Source: Flaccisagitta enflata
Lineage: Eukaryota > Chaetognatha > Sagittoidea > Aphragmophora
Length of the DNA stretch: 64,000 nt
Direction of reading: 5' to 3'
NCBI GenBank assembly: GCA_965153355.1
Contig: OZ231126.1
Coordinates: 70,804,001-70,868,000, forward strand
Shown here: piece after piece, positions 1-12,070 of the stretch
Layout of the letters: every line of letters starts with the position of its first letter
Position numbering within the stretch: the stretch's first letter is position 1
The notes under the pieces: generated by a model
Told to the model about the DNA's origin: nothing
The model's input: the letters and a program-made list of their open reading frames with translations, nothing else
The model's database searches: none
Program-made: the position numbers and the translations under genes

Positions 1-68
1 CCTTTTTTCTTTCTTCCTTTCATTCTTCCTTTCCTTTCTTTCTTTCGTTTTTTATTTCTTTTTTTTTA
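1..68. repeat. Pyrimidine-rich CTTT-type tract
   Basis: Degenerate run of CTTT/CCTT units at the window edge, probably continuing outside. From 69 to about 580 I see no gene or structured repeat, only AT-rich sequence. Confidence 0.7.
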
Positions 69-585
69 TTGTATCATTCCCACTTTATTTCCTTAAATCT
101 GTCTATTTGTCGGTCAATTTATGAAATTCTTTACATTCTTTCAATTATTCTTTTCCTGAATTTTGTGACTAAAAATTGCCATCAACCATTTTTTTGTTGC
201 CACTTGCACATAGCCGTATCACGACGCGAAAAAAACCTACCAGCACGCAAATTCTCGCTTCCATCTCCCTTTCATCTCGCTCTCGAAATGCCCCTCTCAT
301 CAAGATCACTGTCAAGTAATAGGCCTTTCACTGTTACAGCCTCGTAAGTAAATTAAGTCTCGCTCCTCTCGCCCCCACGTTCTTTACAACTGAATCTTTG
401 GGCGACTTTCCTCTGTATAGCCATTTTTCATGCGCGAAAAGTTTCCAAACAATTTGAGTGAATCTGCGTCAAAGTGAACGTTCAACTACGTAGTTGTGGG
501 TGAATGTTAAAGAGGAGAGTGCGAGAGGAGAACGAATGTTTCTTATTCATTTCATTTTCTTGTTTGGTTTTCTGATTTTCTGGTT

Positions 586-779
586 GCGGACATGCAATTC
601 TACATGAGGCTATGTCTGTCCATTGGTCTGATTGTCGGTCCGTCTGTGGTGATTGAGTTGAAAAGTGGATGAATGAGCACTCAAGATAGGGGGGGGTGTG
701 GATGGGAGTTGGATGCCCCTGCCCAACAGTACGCCACAATAATGAGAGTTTTTTGAGACCCCGCATTACTGGTTCGGTA
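586..779 (+). repeat. R2 family repeat copy
   Basis: Starts with a GCGGACATGCAATTCTACATG-type head, followed by a CCATTGGTCTG/CGGTCCGTC stretch, a GAGTTGAAAAGTGGATGA segment and a CCCCTGCCC tail. The same order recurs at 6408-6635 and 59207-59410. The copy abuts the MITE at 780. Confidence 0.6.
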
Positions 780-1336
780 CAGTAGATCTCGTCTAGACTT
801 GAGATAACGGGGGCAAGTATTGAAGGAAAACAAATGAAGCCAGGGGAGTGATATTTCAAACATAGACTAATAACGGGATGCTTTATTGCCCATGATAGCT
901 GGTTGCCATGGAAACACAGTTCCATGTATTCTCGCTAAAGTATCAATATTTTGAGAGATTTTTTTAGGGAACATTGCTTAAAATAAAATTTGCTACAACT
1001 TTCCCACAGTATGTTCTGTGAGGCATTGCTGAATGTATAGTTGCTAGGGTTGTCATTAACATGGATACGCTCTCAGTTAAATCTGCCAAACAAGTTTCAT
1101 TCTACAGAAACATACTGTGGAAAGTTAAAACAAATTGTATTTAAGTTAAATTTCTCAAAAATTTCTCAAAATATTGATACTTAGCCAGAATACATGAAAA
1201 TGTGTTTCCATGGCAACCAGCTATCATGGGGAATTACATCCTTGATTAGTCTATAACTAAATATCAGCTTTCCTGCCTTCATTTGTCTTTCCACAATGCT
1301 TGCCCCCGTTATCTCAAGTCTAGACAAGATCTACTG
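780..1336. mobile_element. Palindromic MITE (M1, CAGTAGATC ends, TA flanks)
   Basis: The two ends are inverted copies: CAGTAGATCTCGTCTAGACT at the left, and its complement at the right ends at 1336. Both are flanked by TA (778-779 and 1337-1338). The inverted arms reach inward for roughly 200 bp and include a GTTGCCATGGAAAC segment. No coding capacity. TA flanks and CAG termini are the pattern of Tc1/mariner-type non-autonomous elements, so that class is inferred. A diverged copy lies at about 59990-60460. Confidence 0.8.
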
Positions 1337-1434
1337 TACATATTCCTGTAGTCCTGATGTGAGCGCTCAGTCGCATTCGAATATCAACGTCAATCGTCAA
1401 TTTAAAATGCTCGTAACGGAGTTTCGTCAACTAT

Positions 1435-1590
<156 letters not shown>

Positions 1591-1749
1591 TATATATGAG
1601 TGAGTTTAATTGAACAAATGATGCATATATAGAGAGAATCAACTTCACTTCCTCCTTATGATTACATACGACGGCATAGTTTTACCACATTACTTTGAGG
1701 CAGTCTGTTTGGCTTTGATTGGAAACATCTTTATCAAAAAATTTGGTCA

Positions 1750-1945
1750 TACAGAAAACATGCCGATACACGGCTACCGAACGCGCGCGGTGGGCAGGGC
1801 CATATTTGTTCAGACCGTTTAAGGCGGAGTAGGAGGCCGTACAAATCATAAAAAAAAGAAGTAGACCAACCGACCAACCGACCGACTGACCGACCGACCA
1901 ACTGACAAAGGGTTGCAGAGTCGCAGTGCACGCAACTGGGGAAGA
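1750..1945 (-). repeat. R1 family repeat copy
   Basis: Read on the minus strand it begins with a TGCGACTCTGCAACCC head and CGGTCGGTCGGT-type tetranucleotide repeats and ends in CCGTGTATCGG. This matches the R1 order seen at 16115-16325. It is diverged. Confidence 0.6.
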
Positions 1946-1949
1946 TTGA

Positions 1950-3660
1950 TGAAAGAATAGACGCTCCCGATCGCTCCAGATAGCGAATTTTTTTTTCTAC
2001 TCTTGTGCTTTATGTAGAAGTTCCAATACTACGGCAAATGTCACGGTTCCACAGCATGCTTGAGGGCCCGACTTTCTGCCAATCTATGTTGGCCCAAGCT
2101 TCAGATACAGCATTATAAACGAATTAAATGGTTCAAAGACATTCATACCTACCAGTGTACAATTTCAAAACCATTTTTTGTGACCCTCCTTACCTAGAGG
2201 GTCTAAAATTTGTTCAAAGAGCTCTTTTTGGCGTGTTCATTCCCTGTTCACAAGAAATAGTGCAAAGACCAATCAAAAATGTCGCATCTTATGATATTAT
2301 GAGTGTTTATCAACCAGTATCAATCTTAAAGGATATACAAAAAAATTCAACTCACTAATTAATCAATAAGTTATCAAAAAATGGTATAAAAATCGAGTTT
2401 ACCAATTCTCGATTTTTTTACTTTTTTTTCTCAAATTGAATGTTATGATATCTATTTTTTTTTAAACCTCATTTATCTTAAACATTAAGCTTTTTTTTTC
2501 TTGCACCTCGATGGACAACAACTTGAAGGACATTTCCCTCCATTTTCATGTTATTGGGTTGATCCTATGCAGAGAAATAAATTTGTTCTTGGAGCGCATC
2601 AATTCGTGCACACCCTAAACTTGATCCTAACGCATACCTAACGCTTTAAATATGCCACTATAGTGTGAAAATGAAATAATTCACATAAAATCTGACCACA
2701 CCATGTGAAAGAGCGTGAAATTTTGATTCTCCTCTGATAATTTGAAACCTTAACTCTCAGGCATTTCGTCACAATGAAATTTTACATTTTGTTGTCCTGA
2801 AGTGTGAACAGAATTGATACGCTCATCGACGGCTCATCGTAGTTAATTCTTGTTTCCACATTACGCTTCACACAAATGTGCATGCTTTGTGTCTTTTACT
2901 TACAAAATTTCTTAAAATTAAAATTGGTGCATATCTCAGGAACTGTTTGGAGAGCTAGCCCATTGAAATTTTGCATGGTTGATACTTAGACTAAAAGGGT
3001 CCGTTGCCTAGATTCTGATGCGACCTAAAAATGTTATGCAGTCCAACCAGACCAACCAGCCTACCAGCTGAAAAATGATCTAAACATGGCATAACTTTCC
3101 ATAATAATTTGTCCGATCTGGTTGAAATTTTGCATGAAGCTTTCTTTAAAGGTTCCTCATCACTGGCTTGAATAGCGCCAGTAAAAAATTTTTCTCCAAC
3201 AGCCCACCCAGAGTCAGAAATGGTACTTATAGAGATTTTTTTTAAAAAAATAAAAAAGTCAAAAATTCCTCTGGCAACATATGATCACATGAGTGCTTGA
3301 ATGTTATCAATAAGAATTTACTATCATATTGATTTCTTTATTGTATTTAGCTACTTTGGCAATAAAACTGCCTATACACCTTTTTTAAGCCTAGTTGCAT
3401 GAAAATGACATACTTTTAAGAAAATCCAAGTATGGATTCATATGTAATAATAAGTTAGCTACATAATGATGTATGATTTTCTTCAATTTTCCAACATGTA
3501 AAATTGACGAATTCCACCCGTCCTCAGTTGGCTTAGCATGACACCAGCCTCAATGCATTCACCGACCCCATACGATTCTTCTGAGACAGGTTTTTTGCTA
3601 TAAATCTTGCGGATGGAAACACATTTTTCGCTCCCCGCTCTTGTCCGTTTCTTCCTATTA
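1950..3660. other. AT-rich stretch with no recognised feature
   Basis: Frequent stops in all frames and many A/T homopolymers. The longest open frame (2128-2358) has no domain-like composition. I see nothing to annotate here. Confidence 0.5.
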
Positions 3661-3664
3661 TAAT

Positions 3665-3925
3665 TCACGTTGTGAGACAGATGGATGAACAGACGGATGA
3701 ACAGACGGATGAAATGACTGATTAGAAAAGGAGGCTCTCAAAACATGTTGGTTGATCATTTGTTTCACCGTGGCCATAAATAGCCGAGAAACAGTTTTTT
3801 TGCACAGGCATAATGGACAGACTGACGGACCAACCAACCAAGGGACGGATGGACGGATGGACGGATGGACGGACAGATGGAAGGACAGACCTTCTTATAG
3901 AGATGCGTTCCTGATGGACGCATCT
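3665..3925. repeat. GACGGATGAACA minisatellite and R2 copy
   Basis: Short repeats of an ACAGACGGATGA unit at about 3676-3716 are followed by an R2-type segment. That segment has GGACGGATGGACGG repeats and a CTTCTTATAGAGATGCG end, like 39835-40015 and 49500-49610. Confidence 0.55.
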
Positions 3926-3939
3926 AAAAAGAGGAGTAT

Positions 3940-4060
3940 TAACAAAATGATTTTTCACTTTGACAGGCTGTAACTTATAAACCGTTTGAGATAGAGACCT
4001 GGGAATCGTCCAGAATGAAAGATTTTTTGAAAACCTTAAAGATTCCTTTGTCTGTTAAAA
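3940..4060 (+). repeat. R4 interspersed repeat fragment
   Basis: Contains TGTAACTTATAAACCGTTTG followed by AGATAGAGACC and GAATGAAAGATTTTTTGAAAA. The same order appears at 17270-17500, 40035-40260 and, more diverged, 58690-58930. Non-coding. Confidence 0.6.
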
Positions 4061-4177
4061 GTTTGCCCCTGCCCACCACACGCGAGTGGGGCAGCCGTGT
4101 ATCCAGCAGGGTGGGGGTTGGGAGGTCATAGGTGTCATGAGCTTATGTAATTCTATTAACTACCTCCATTTATTATA

Positions 4178-4372
4178 AAAAAAGGTATACCAAGTTTCAT
4201 GACTTCTGGCAAGTCCCTGATAGGGCCGCCACCCCTCCATTTTTAAAAAGCAAAAAGGTTTACAAAAATTTGCTCCCATTGAATCCTATGATGATTGAAG
4301 GGGGGTGGCGGCCCTACCAGGAACATGTCAGAAGGTCATGAAACTTGGTATACCTTTTTATCATAATTTTTC
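4178..4372. repeat. Hairpin-forming inverted repeat
   Basis: GGTATACCAAGTTTCATGAC at the left returns as GTCATGAAACTTGGTATACC at the right. The arms are about 65 bp and also share TAGGGCCGCCACCCC-type sequence. No coding sequence inside. It may be a small palindromic element or a transcribed hairpin. Confidence 0.75.
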
Positions 4373-5235
4373 AAAAAATCGATTCAGATTTTTTTAAACT
4401 CAAAATGTATTAATAGCAAAGCCTTCTGCAATTGTCAACTTTGTGGGAGTAAAAATAACAGAGTTCTGAATTTCCAAATATGATACTTTTACCCCCTACC
4501 TTGACCCCTTAAAATCCGACCTCCGGTGACCAAAGGCGGCAATAGAACCGATATACTGGTGTCAAGTATACACAAACCCACCTCCTAGGGGCTGCTTCAA
4601 ACTTTGCATCACTTTGAAAAAAAAAAAAGAAATGGTTGCATTTTCAAATTCCTAATTTGCATTATTTAGGCATGAATATGAATTAACATATCTCAGTCAA
4701 AAACAGTGTAATGATCATGATTTTTGGAACTTAGGCACCTCAAGCCATGTACTGCATGTACTTCAGGAAAGGAAATTTTAGTGAAGGCTCTTTTCGAATG
4801 GCACTATAACAGAGTCAAAGGTTGTTTTTATGAAATCTTACGAGAACTTAGTGTGGACAAAACTACAAATGAGTCCTTGAACATAAGTACAACAGGGCTG
4901 TAGCTGAAAAAAGATGTTTAAATGAAGTAACTTTTATTCAATTATGACTGAGGATCCTGTAGTACAATTTTATGTGCACCCCCCTCACATCCCATAGAAA
5001 ATGTACAGGAGGGAATTTGGGTTATTCTCCTCCTTATATTTTACTATGGGAAAAGGCGTGGGTGGTGGCTCAGATTTTGCATTATCCATTGGGTCTGAAA
5101 ATTTAGGGGGTGTCTCTTACCATCAGATGATACACATGTAGGATGAATTGTTGCACATGTCACATAGCTAGCAAAAGTAACCGATCTGAGCGCATCGTGT
5201 CAAAAGCCCCCGGGCTGATGTAGACAGAAAGAGGG
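4373..5235. other. No recognised feature
   Basis: Mixed AT-rich sequence with frequent stops. I see no gene, repeat array or RNA here. Confidence 0.4.
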
Positions 5236-5244
5236 GACATCAGG

Positions 5245-5296
5245 CTTCCAGTCTCAATCTCAGTCTCAGTCTCAGTCTCAGTCTCAGTCTCAGTCT
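5245..5296. repeat. (CAGTCT)n hexanucleotide repeat
   Basis: About eight uninterrupted units of CAGTCT. Confidence 0.9.
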
Positions 5297-5511
5297 AATC
5301 CTCTTATTTTGTCAATTGGAAAATGTTTTGATCAGCAATTTTAATCTTTTATTTTTTGAAGGATGAGTCTTTGATTGTGTAATGACTCTGATCTTCTTGA
5401 CAAAACAAAAGACATGACAGCCTGGGACTAGAATTTTCGTCAGGATTTACCGGTTGACTTACCTCAAATTATGTCCTAAACTTTTCATATGAACATAATT
5501 ACTTTCATCCA

Positions 5512-6101
5512 CAGTATGATTCTTTTGAAATGCAACATAAGGAACCTATATATCTCCGCTCCTGAGCATCGTAGCAAGATGCGGATTGCACCATTGGATA
5601 GAGCACAAAAAACTATTTTTTCTATGTCTTTTCTGATGTCATGATGCAATATGACGTATCTCTACCACCAAGCCAGTAAAAACATTGACATCTTCAACAT
5701 CTCGAAATTGGCTGTCTGATTCTCCTTCTAAAAAAGATGAGGAAGATCCGTTGATCAAATAATTGGTGATCATGAGGCCAACTGAATCATGACACAAATA
5801 TTTTCTAAAGTATGTCTAGAAAATCACACGGAAGCCCCTTGATTGCTGATTATTTGACCAACTGAACCTCCTCATTCTTTTTGGAGGGAGAATCAGACAG
5901 CCAATTTCTTGATGTTATAGATGTCAATGTTTTTACTGGCATCGTGGTAGACATATGTCATGATGCATCATGATATCAGAAAAAAACATAGAAAAAATAG
6001 TTTTTCAAGCTCTATCCAATGGTGCAATCCGCATCTTGCTACGATGCTCAGGAGCGGAGACATATAGGTTTCTTATGTTGCATTCCAAAAGAATCATACT
6101 G
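5512..6101. mobile_element. Palindromic MITE copy 1 (M2, CAGTATGATTC ends)
   Basis: Starts CAGTATGATTCTTTTGAAAT and ends with the inverted counterpart closing ...GAATCATACTG, followed by TA. The arms extend inward past TGCTACGATGCTCAGGAGC, so almost the whole 590 bp folds back. A second copy of near-equal length (592 bp) with perfect TA flanks is at 41125-41716. No protein is encoded. CAG ends plus TA suggest a Tc1/mariner-type non-autonomous element (inferred class). Confidence 0.85.
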
Positions 6102-6124
6102 TACAATGTGAGGAGATAAACGAA

Positions 6125-6375
<251 letters not shown>

Positions 6376-6407
6376 CCAATCTGCACCCACAGATGACTGT
6401 CTTAATT

Positions 6408-6635
6408 ACGGACACGCAACTCTATAGGAGGCGTTTCACGATCGTCCATCCATCCGTCCATTGGTCCATGATGATCGAGTCGAAAAGAGGGAAAACATGC
6501 ATTTCTGATGCTACTGTTATGATTGTCTGTGTGTGTGAGTGACCGTTGGGTTGGGGAGGATATGGATGAGGGTTACATGGAGGAGGGTTGTATGGCCCTC
6601 CCCACCTTTCCGCAACAATACCGTGACCCCGCGTC
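6408..6635 (+). repeat. R2 family repeat copy
   Basis: Begins ACGGACACGCAACTCTATAG, carries CCATCCATCCGTCC repeats and a GTCGAAAAGAGGGAAAACA segment, and ends CGTGACCCCGCGTCA. The order is the same as at 59207-59410. Confidence 0.7.
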
Positions 6636-6939
6636 ATTTGTTTTCTGATTAAATTCCAAAAAGTTTTATCACATTGAAGTTTGGATATCAACTCTAAGAC
6701 TGGCCTCTGTACAGGAATTGATAGGAAGAGAGAGATCCAGATGGCTGACTTGAGTTTCTACTACCTAGGAAATAATTATATTTGCTAACCTTATCATAAA
6801 TTTGTTCAAAATTGAACAAAACTTTTTGCAAGATCTAGAGCAAGCAGAACTCTCAGTTAGTGTTACAGAGGCAAACGTGGGAAGTGATGAAGTTAAAGGC
6901 CATTTTGCAAAAATATAATAGATATTATCATACCTCTAA

Positions 6940-7125
6940 CGTTATGAGTGGGTGGCCGTAATTGAGGACACCAGATCATTTGGGCAGGAGCAGTGAGGCC
7001 ATAGACCGCAAAAACCCAAAAAAAGTAAAGTGTGACGGACGGACGGACCGACGGACGGACGGACGGACGGACCGACGGACGGACGGACGGACAAAGCGGG
7101 GTGTAGAGTCGCGTGCACGTGACTA
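6940..7125 (-). repeat. R1 family repeat copy
   Basis: On the minus strand it reads GTCACGTGCACGCGACTCT, then PSVRP-encoding CCGTCCGTCCGT repeats, CACACTTTACTTTTTTTGGG, TTTTTGCGGTCTATGGCC, CACTGCTCCTGCCCAAATGA and a GTCCTCAATTACGGCC tail. This defines the standard R1 copy. The frames translating as Pro-Ser-Val-Arg repeats are not genes. Confidence 0.8.
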
Positions 7126-7129
7126 AAAA

Positions 7130-7975
7130 AGGAAAAAAATGTCTTGTCATTGATTGGCATTGTTATGTGTGAAATTGATGAGTAGAACCATGATATTCAT
7201 TGCGCTAAGTGGAGGCTGCGTCAGGGAGGGTAAGAAAAAATCAAAAAGTACAAAAGACAAAAATCAACCCCTTTTATTCCCAAATGAACAGCTTAATGCA
7301 TCAAAAAACGTGCATCATATCAATAAATGACAGGACCGTTCTCCTACTGTTTTGTCTTTGACATATCTTAACATTTTCATCTGTAACTTTTGAACGAATA
7401 GAGCTACAGAAATCTGCTTATCTTGATCAAAAGAAAATTTCTCAGAGATCATTTTTCACTAATAGGAAAAGTAAATCGTTTAATTCCTTACAATTAAGAT
7501 GAGGGCTTTAGTTTGAAGCTAAAATTATTTCCGAGGTAGTGCGTAATTTTCCCGTCAATGAACCCCTTCTGAGTGGATTAGTCATAACAGTGATTTGGAC
7601 GTATTCTAGCCAGCTCTATTTTGTGAGTTTACCGTAATCAAACCCAGAATGATTTAACTGTTGATGAAACAATTTCACAGTTCACCTGTGGCTGCAAAGT
7701 AAGATGTTTGCTCATCATGAAACCTGAATTATGATCAAAGGTGAAGCACTATGTTTAAAGAGAAGCTAAAGGAATGCTCGTCTATCATCATTTTTCTGGG
7801 TGAAGTGCTCAGAGACAGACACACTGAAATACAAAATGACAGTGTCATTATGAAGGCATCTCATGGTATTCTTTGTACTTTTGAACAATAATCAATCAAC
7901 TGCCGACCAAAAAAACCACATAATTTGCGATAAATTCTCAAAAAATGATTGGTGAAATCTGTAGACTTCACAGTT
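7130..7975. other. No recognised feature
   Basis: AT-rich sequence with frequent stops and no repeat structure that I could match elsewhere in the window. Confidence 0.4.
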
Positions 7976-7977
7976 AC

Positions 7978-8402
7978 TAGGACTCGCAATAGTTAACTTT
8001 AACTAGCTAGTTAACTAGTTAAAATCCTGAAAACCCCTATAGTTAACTACGAAAAATTAACTAGTTAAAACAGTTAATGATATTTATGGAAAAATGGGGG
8101 GTAAAATCACCTTTTTTTGCTTCAAATGACATGATTTTTTGTAAATTTTTTTGACATAAAGAAAAAAAATTTGGATTGTTACACAGAAACAAATGAACTT
8201 GGGGATTTTTAACCTCAAACAGCAAAATCACTACCGAAATTGTTGATAGATTTAAGAATTGTAACAATACAATGACAATTTTTTGTAAATTTTGCTTTTT
8301 GTAAGGGGGAATTTTTACTATTTTAGCTAGTTAACTTGCAAAATTTCTAGTTAGTTAACTATAAACTAGTGAATATGAAAACCTTAACTATTGCGACTCC
8401 TA
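7978..8402. mobile_element. Short inverted-repeat element (M4, TAGGACTCGCAATAG ends)
   Basis: TAGGACTCGCAATAGTTAA at the left mirrors TTAACTATTGCGACTCCTA at the right with one mismatch. The arms continue with repeated CTAGTTAACT motifs. About 425 bp, AT-rich, non-coding. Class unknown, because no clear target duplication is visible. Confidence 0.75.
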
Positions 8403-9100
8403 ACATTTACCATTGTATGTGAACTACTTTTATTTAAATTTTTTAAAGAGAAAGAAAAGAGAAAATGGAAAGTTGACCAAAAAATATGGTTCTTTCACCG
8501 AGATGTATATTACACATGTAGCTCATATTACACTGTGCTTTTAAAACAATTCTCAGTGTAAAGTCATATAACTGTGGGTTTTTATTGCATTTTTGAGCAG
8601 TATTGGGATGTAAGAGCATGTAATTAGCAAAAATAAAATCATTCCCCGAGCGCTTTTTGAGTAATCTTCAAAATAGAAAAAAATTTAAGCTATTTGTAAT
8701 TCAGATTCTAATGAGTTGTATTGGCTCATTTTTTTTTATTCCATATTGTTATTTTAAACATAATCTTATTTCATTTGATAGGTCACACTACATGGTTTTA
8801 TATAGAAATTAGGTTTTCATATTTTGAGCCATCGATACTTTATTATAACGGTGACTCAAAAAATGAAAATTTTAATTCTTTGCAAAAGTATATAGTAGGC
8901 AAGACCTATCAAATGAAAGGAATTTTGCATAGATTAACAATTATTCGGGGTCAGCTGTCTAAAAAGCCCTATCCTACCCTCATCAAACCTACTTATCCTC
9001 ATATCAACCAAGCTACCATCAGCTTTTGGAGGCCCTAAATGAGTCAAAGTATAAGTAGAATCCTACAGCTTTAGACCTGCTTATAGCCTTAGTCCTTTAA
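8403..9100. other. No recognised feature
   Basis: AT-rich sequence. The open frame at 8721-9038 has biased, low-information composition and no recognisable domain, so I do not call it a gene. Confidence 0.4.
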
Positions 9101-9107
9101 GTAAAGC

Positions 9108-9800
9108 ACAAATTCCATAGGATTGATGACCTATGCTTTCACATGGGGAATTTCTTCCCTCTTTCTTCTCCTTTCTTTGGGCAGTTGTCCCAAAGGGTCG
9201 ATGACCTATGAAGCCACAATATACACATATATGGCGTATTTTCTCCCTCCTCCTCCTTCTCCTTCTCCTCCTCCTTCGCCTTCTTCCTCTCCTTCTCCTT
9301 CTCCTTCTCCTTCCCCCCCCCCACCCAAATCCTAATATGAGGCTCAAATCCCAGTCTCGAGGCCTAAATCCCAGCCTCAAGGTCCAAGTCATATCCTTGA
9401 GGCCCAAATCCCATTCATGAGGCCAAAATCCTATCCTTGTGGCCTAAATCCCAGCCTTAAGCCCCAAATCCCAGTTTTAGGCCCAAATTGAAGCCTCAAG
9501 GCCCAAAACTCATCCTCAAGACCCAAATCCTATACCCAGGGCCCAAATCTCAGCCTGAAGGCCCTAATCCCAGCCTGAAGACCTAAATCCTAGCCTAAAA
9601 GCCAAAATCCCAGTCCTAAGGCCCAAATCCCGGCCCAAAATGCCGCCCCTAAGGCCCCAATTCCAATTGCTAGAAGAAGGAGAAAATTCCTCATATGTGT
9701 GAAAGCATAGGTCATCGACCCCTTCGGGGCCGCTGCCCTGCTCCCTCCCTCAACCTTAATCACAACCTACTTGGGCAGGGCACGAGTAACGCTGACCATC
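9108..9800. mobile_element. R3b foldback element with internal ~20 bp minisatellite
   Basis: The left arm is GATGACCTATGCTTTCACAT near 9124, then a CTCCTT-rich tract (9240-9318). Next come about 16 degenerate units of AAGGCCCAAATCCCAGCCTC (9330-9650), then the inverted arm (ATGTGTGAAAGCATAGGTCATC) with TTCGGGGCCGCTGCCC. A tail ending GGGCACGAGTAACGCTGACC closes it. Relatives are at 40380-41000 and 46325-46875. Confidence 0.75.
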
Positions 9801-9854
9801 TGATGCTTTTGCGACTATTTCTTCTCCTTCTCCTCCTATGTTCCCCCCCTCAAC

Positions 9855-10235
9855 ACGTCAAGGCCCAAATTCTGCCAAATTCTGCTGAATTTTGCTAAAT
9901 TCTGCCAAATTCTGCCAAATTTGCCCAAGTTTGGCCCAAATTCTAGATTTGAGGAACAAGCCATTGCGAACCCTGAATCTCAGCCTCAACAACAAAAACC
10001 AGCCCTGCGATCCAAATCTCAACCCTGTGGCCCAACACCCCAGCCCTATGGCCTCAATCTCAACCCAAAGACCCAAATCCCAACCACTAGAAGGAGAAGG
10101 AGAAGGAAACAATTCCTCATGTGTGAAAGCATAGGTCATCGGCCCCTGCTCCCTTCCTTAACTTATCACAACCTATTTAGAAAGGGCATGGGTATGCTGA
10201 CCATCCAACGCTTTTGCAACATGAACTGAACATAA
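9855..10235. repeat. Second, partial R3b copy
   Basis: Repeats of AATTCTGCCAAATT are followed by CAAATCCCAACC-type units, the right arm (GTGTGAAAGCATAGGTCATC) and the tail ending in GGGTATGCTGACCATCCAAC. The left arm is not clear. Confidence 0.6.
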
Positions 10236-10393
10236 ACATGGCTGTATGATCATAATTGAACTTGGAATGATACTGTGAGGCCAGAATCTTAGTCATAACA
10301 GGCTCTTAAGATAGTTGGGTTTGGTACAAAATCAGTAAAGATAATTGAAAATCTCACAATTTTAATTGAATCTGTACTTTTTGCTCGCACACT

Positions 10394-10661
10394 ACTCTTG
10401 CACTAGAGTAATATATGTGAGGGACTTTGGATTAGCGGCCACCGGTTCAGCACACTCATCTGACACTCTTTCTTGTCATTGGCACTTGTAGCAAACAGGT
10501 TTGGTTCGATTGTTTTTTTTGAACGGTTTCATGATAATGAAAAGATAGACTTGGTTGTTTTTCATTGGCTATGATAATTGTGATGGGTCCGGATTAAATA
10601 CCAGTGAGAGCTCCAAAGGTTCTCATCCTTAGGTATGGTAGGGTTGAGTAGTAATGTCCAA
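10394..10661 (+). repeat. Direct repeat, copy 1
   Basis: Begins CTTGCACTAGAGTAATATAT and includes GGATTAGCGGCCACCGGTTC and CCAGTGAGAGCTCCAAAGG. The unit recurs in the same orientation at 10961-11257, with a 300 bp spacer. It could be a duplicated unit or the ends of a small retroelement. I see no coding region between the copies. Confidence 0.8.
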
Positions 10662-10960
10662 CTTATGTATTTCAGTACCATGGAGATAGAATGCCGGCGA
10701 TCCCATATGGTTGATTCTCGATCTTGCCTCTAATGGTATGGTTTTTAACAACATTGCCTTTGATATCTGGATTGTCCTTGGATAGCTACATAACCATTTG
10801 GTAATTTGTTCGCTATAAATAATAGGGATGTGCTGACTACTTTGAGTCTTTTTATTGTGGGTTGACATGGAATGTTTGAGAAAATGGTCTCAATCTTTGG
10901 AGAAAATTTTGATTTTAAGTTGTGGGTTGCATGAGCCTTTTACGATGGGAAGATTAGATG

Positions 10961-11257
10961 GCTTGCACTAGAGTAATGTATGTGAGGGACTTTGGATTAG
11001 CGGCCACCTGTTCAGCACACTCATCTGACACTCTTTCTTGTCATTGGCACTTGTGTAGCAAAACACAGGAGCAAATTATTAATTTTTCTGTTTGAAGTTG
11101 ATTGTTTTTTTGAACGTATCACATAATGAAAAAGATAGACTTTATTGTTTTTCATTGATGTGATAGTTGTGATGGGTCCGGATTAAACACCAGTGAGAGC
11201 TCCAAAGGCTCTCATCCTTAGGTAAGGTAGGGTTGAGTAGTAATGTTGTCCAACTTT
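10961..11257 (+). repeat. Direct repeat, copy 2
   Basis: Same order as copy 1, with a short insertion after GGCACTTGTGTAGCAAAAC and otherwise few mismatches. It ends with GTAATGTTGTCCAACTT. Confidence 0.8.
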
Positions 11258-11955
11258 CATATACTGTTAAAAATCCTCTTATTTACATGTTATGACTAGT
11301 TTAATTGAAAATGGAATAAGAATCAGCACTGAAATGATGTTTTGCTCAGATTTGATGAAGTTTTTAGAAGATAAAAATACTCTATGAAAACAGCGTTTTT
11401 TGCGATTTTCCGTGTTTTCTAGCGATTTTTCGGCTCTAGCGATATATCAAAAATAGGCTCTTACATGCAATTTTCGCCCAAATTCGAAATAATTCTGGTG
11501 AATAAGTACTCTATAAGGATCGGTCTACACACAGAATGGCTCCTTTTTCATGAACAGCGTAGGTGGTATTTCTCATCATACCCTACCTCTAAATGCTCAG
11601 TTCACTTCGAATTGATGTTGTGGCTAGAATATTTGACCCAGACCCATGAAATTTTTACACAAAAAAACGGAGCTTACATGTTTTTTGGATCTTTTTTTCA
11701 AAACTATTTTTGCACTTTTAGAAGCAGAATACCATCGTTTTCTTATATCTAATTTGGCATGATACACCCTGTACTTCATGTACAGACATGTAAAAAGGCT
11801 GTGGCAACATTTGTAAAAGAATAAATGGACAGCTGTACATAGCTAATATGTACATTTAACCGTGATAAACAACGCTAACACTCATAAGTTTCATAAATAG
11901 ATAAATAGCGTTACACGGGCAGATACTGATTGCTTCTTTGATGCCCAGAAGAACT
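11258..11955. other. No recognised feature
   Basis: AT-rich. The frame at 11465-11752 shows no domain or motif and is not called. Confidence 0.4.
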
Positions 11956-11959
11956 TTGG

Positions 11960-11962
<3 letters not shown>

Positions 11963-12032
<70 letters not shown>

Positions 12033-12035
12033 GAT

Positions 12036-12067
<32 letters not shown>

Positions 12068-12070
12068 TAA
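11963..12070. repeat. (GA)n microsatellite
   Basis: Nearly pure GA, interrupted once by GATGAGAT near 12030, with a GACA-rich tail. Confidence 0.95.

Noticed and set aside
6893-7160. Proteins with Pro-Ser-Val-Arg repeats or Asp-Gly-Arg-Thr repeats
   Set aside because: They coincide with GGAC-type repeats of R1 and R2 copies and recur in every copy without any conserved flanking protein sequence.
8721-9038. 105-residue open frame as a possible small gene
   Set aside because: No motif, no paralogue in the window, and AT-driven composition (Phe, Ile, Asn, Lys); a chance frame is more likely.
10440-10470. tRNA-like B-box (CCGGTTCAGCAC) inside the direct repeat
   Set aside because: No matching A-box at the right spacing and no cloverleaf could be drawn by eye.
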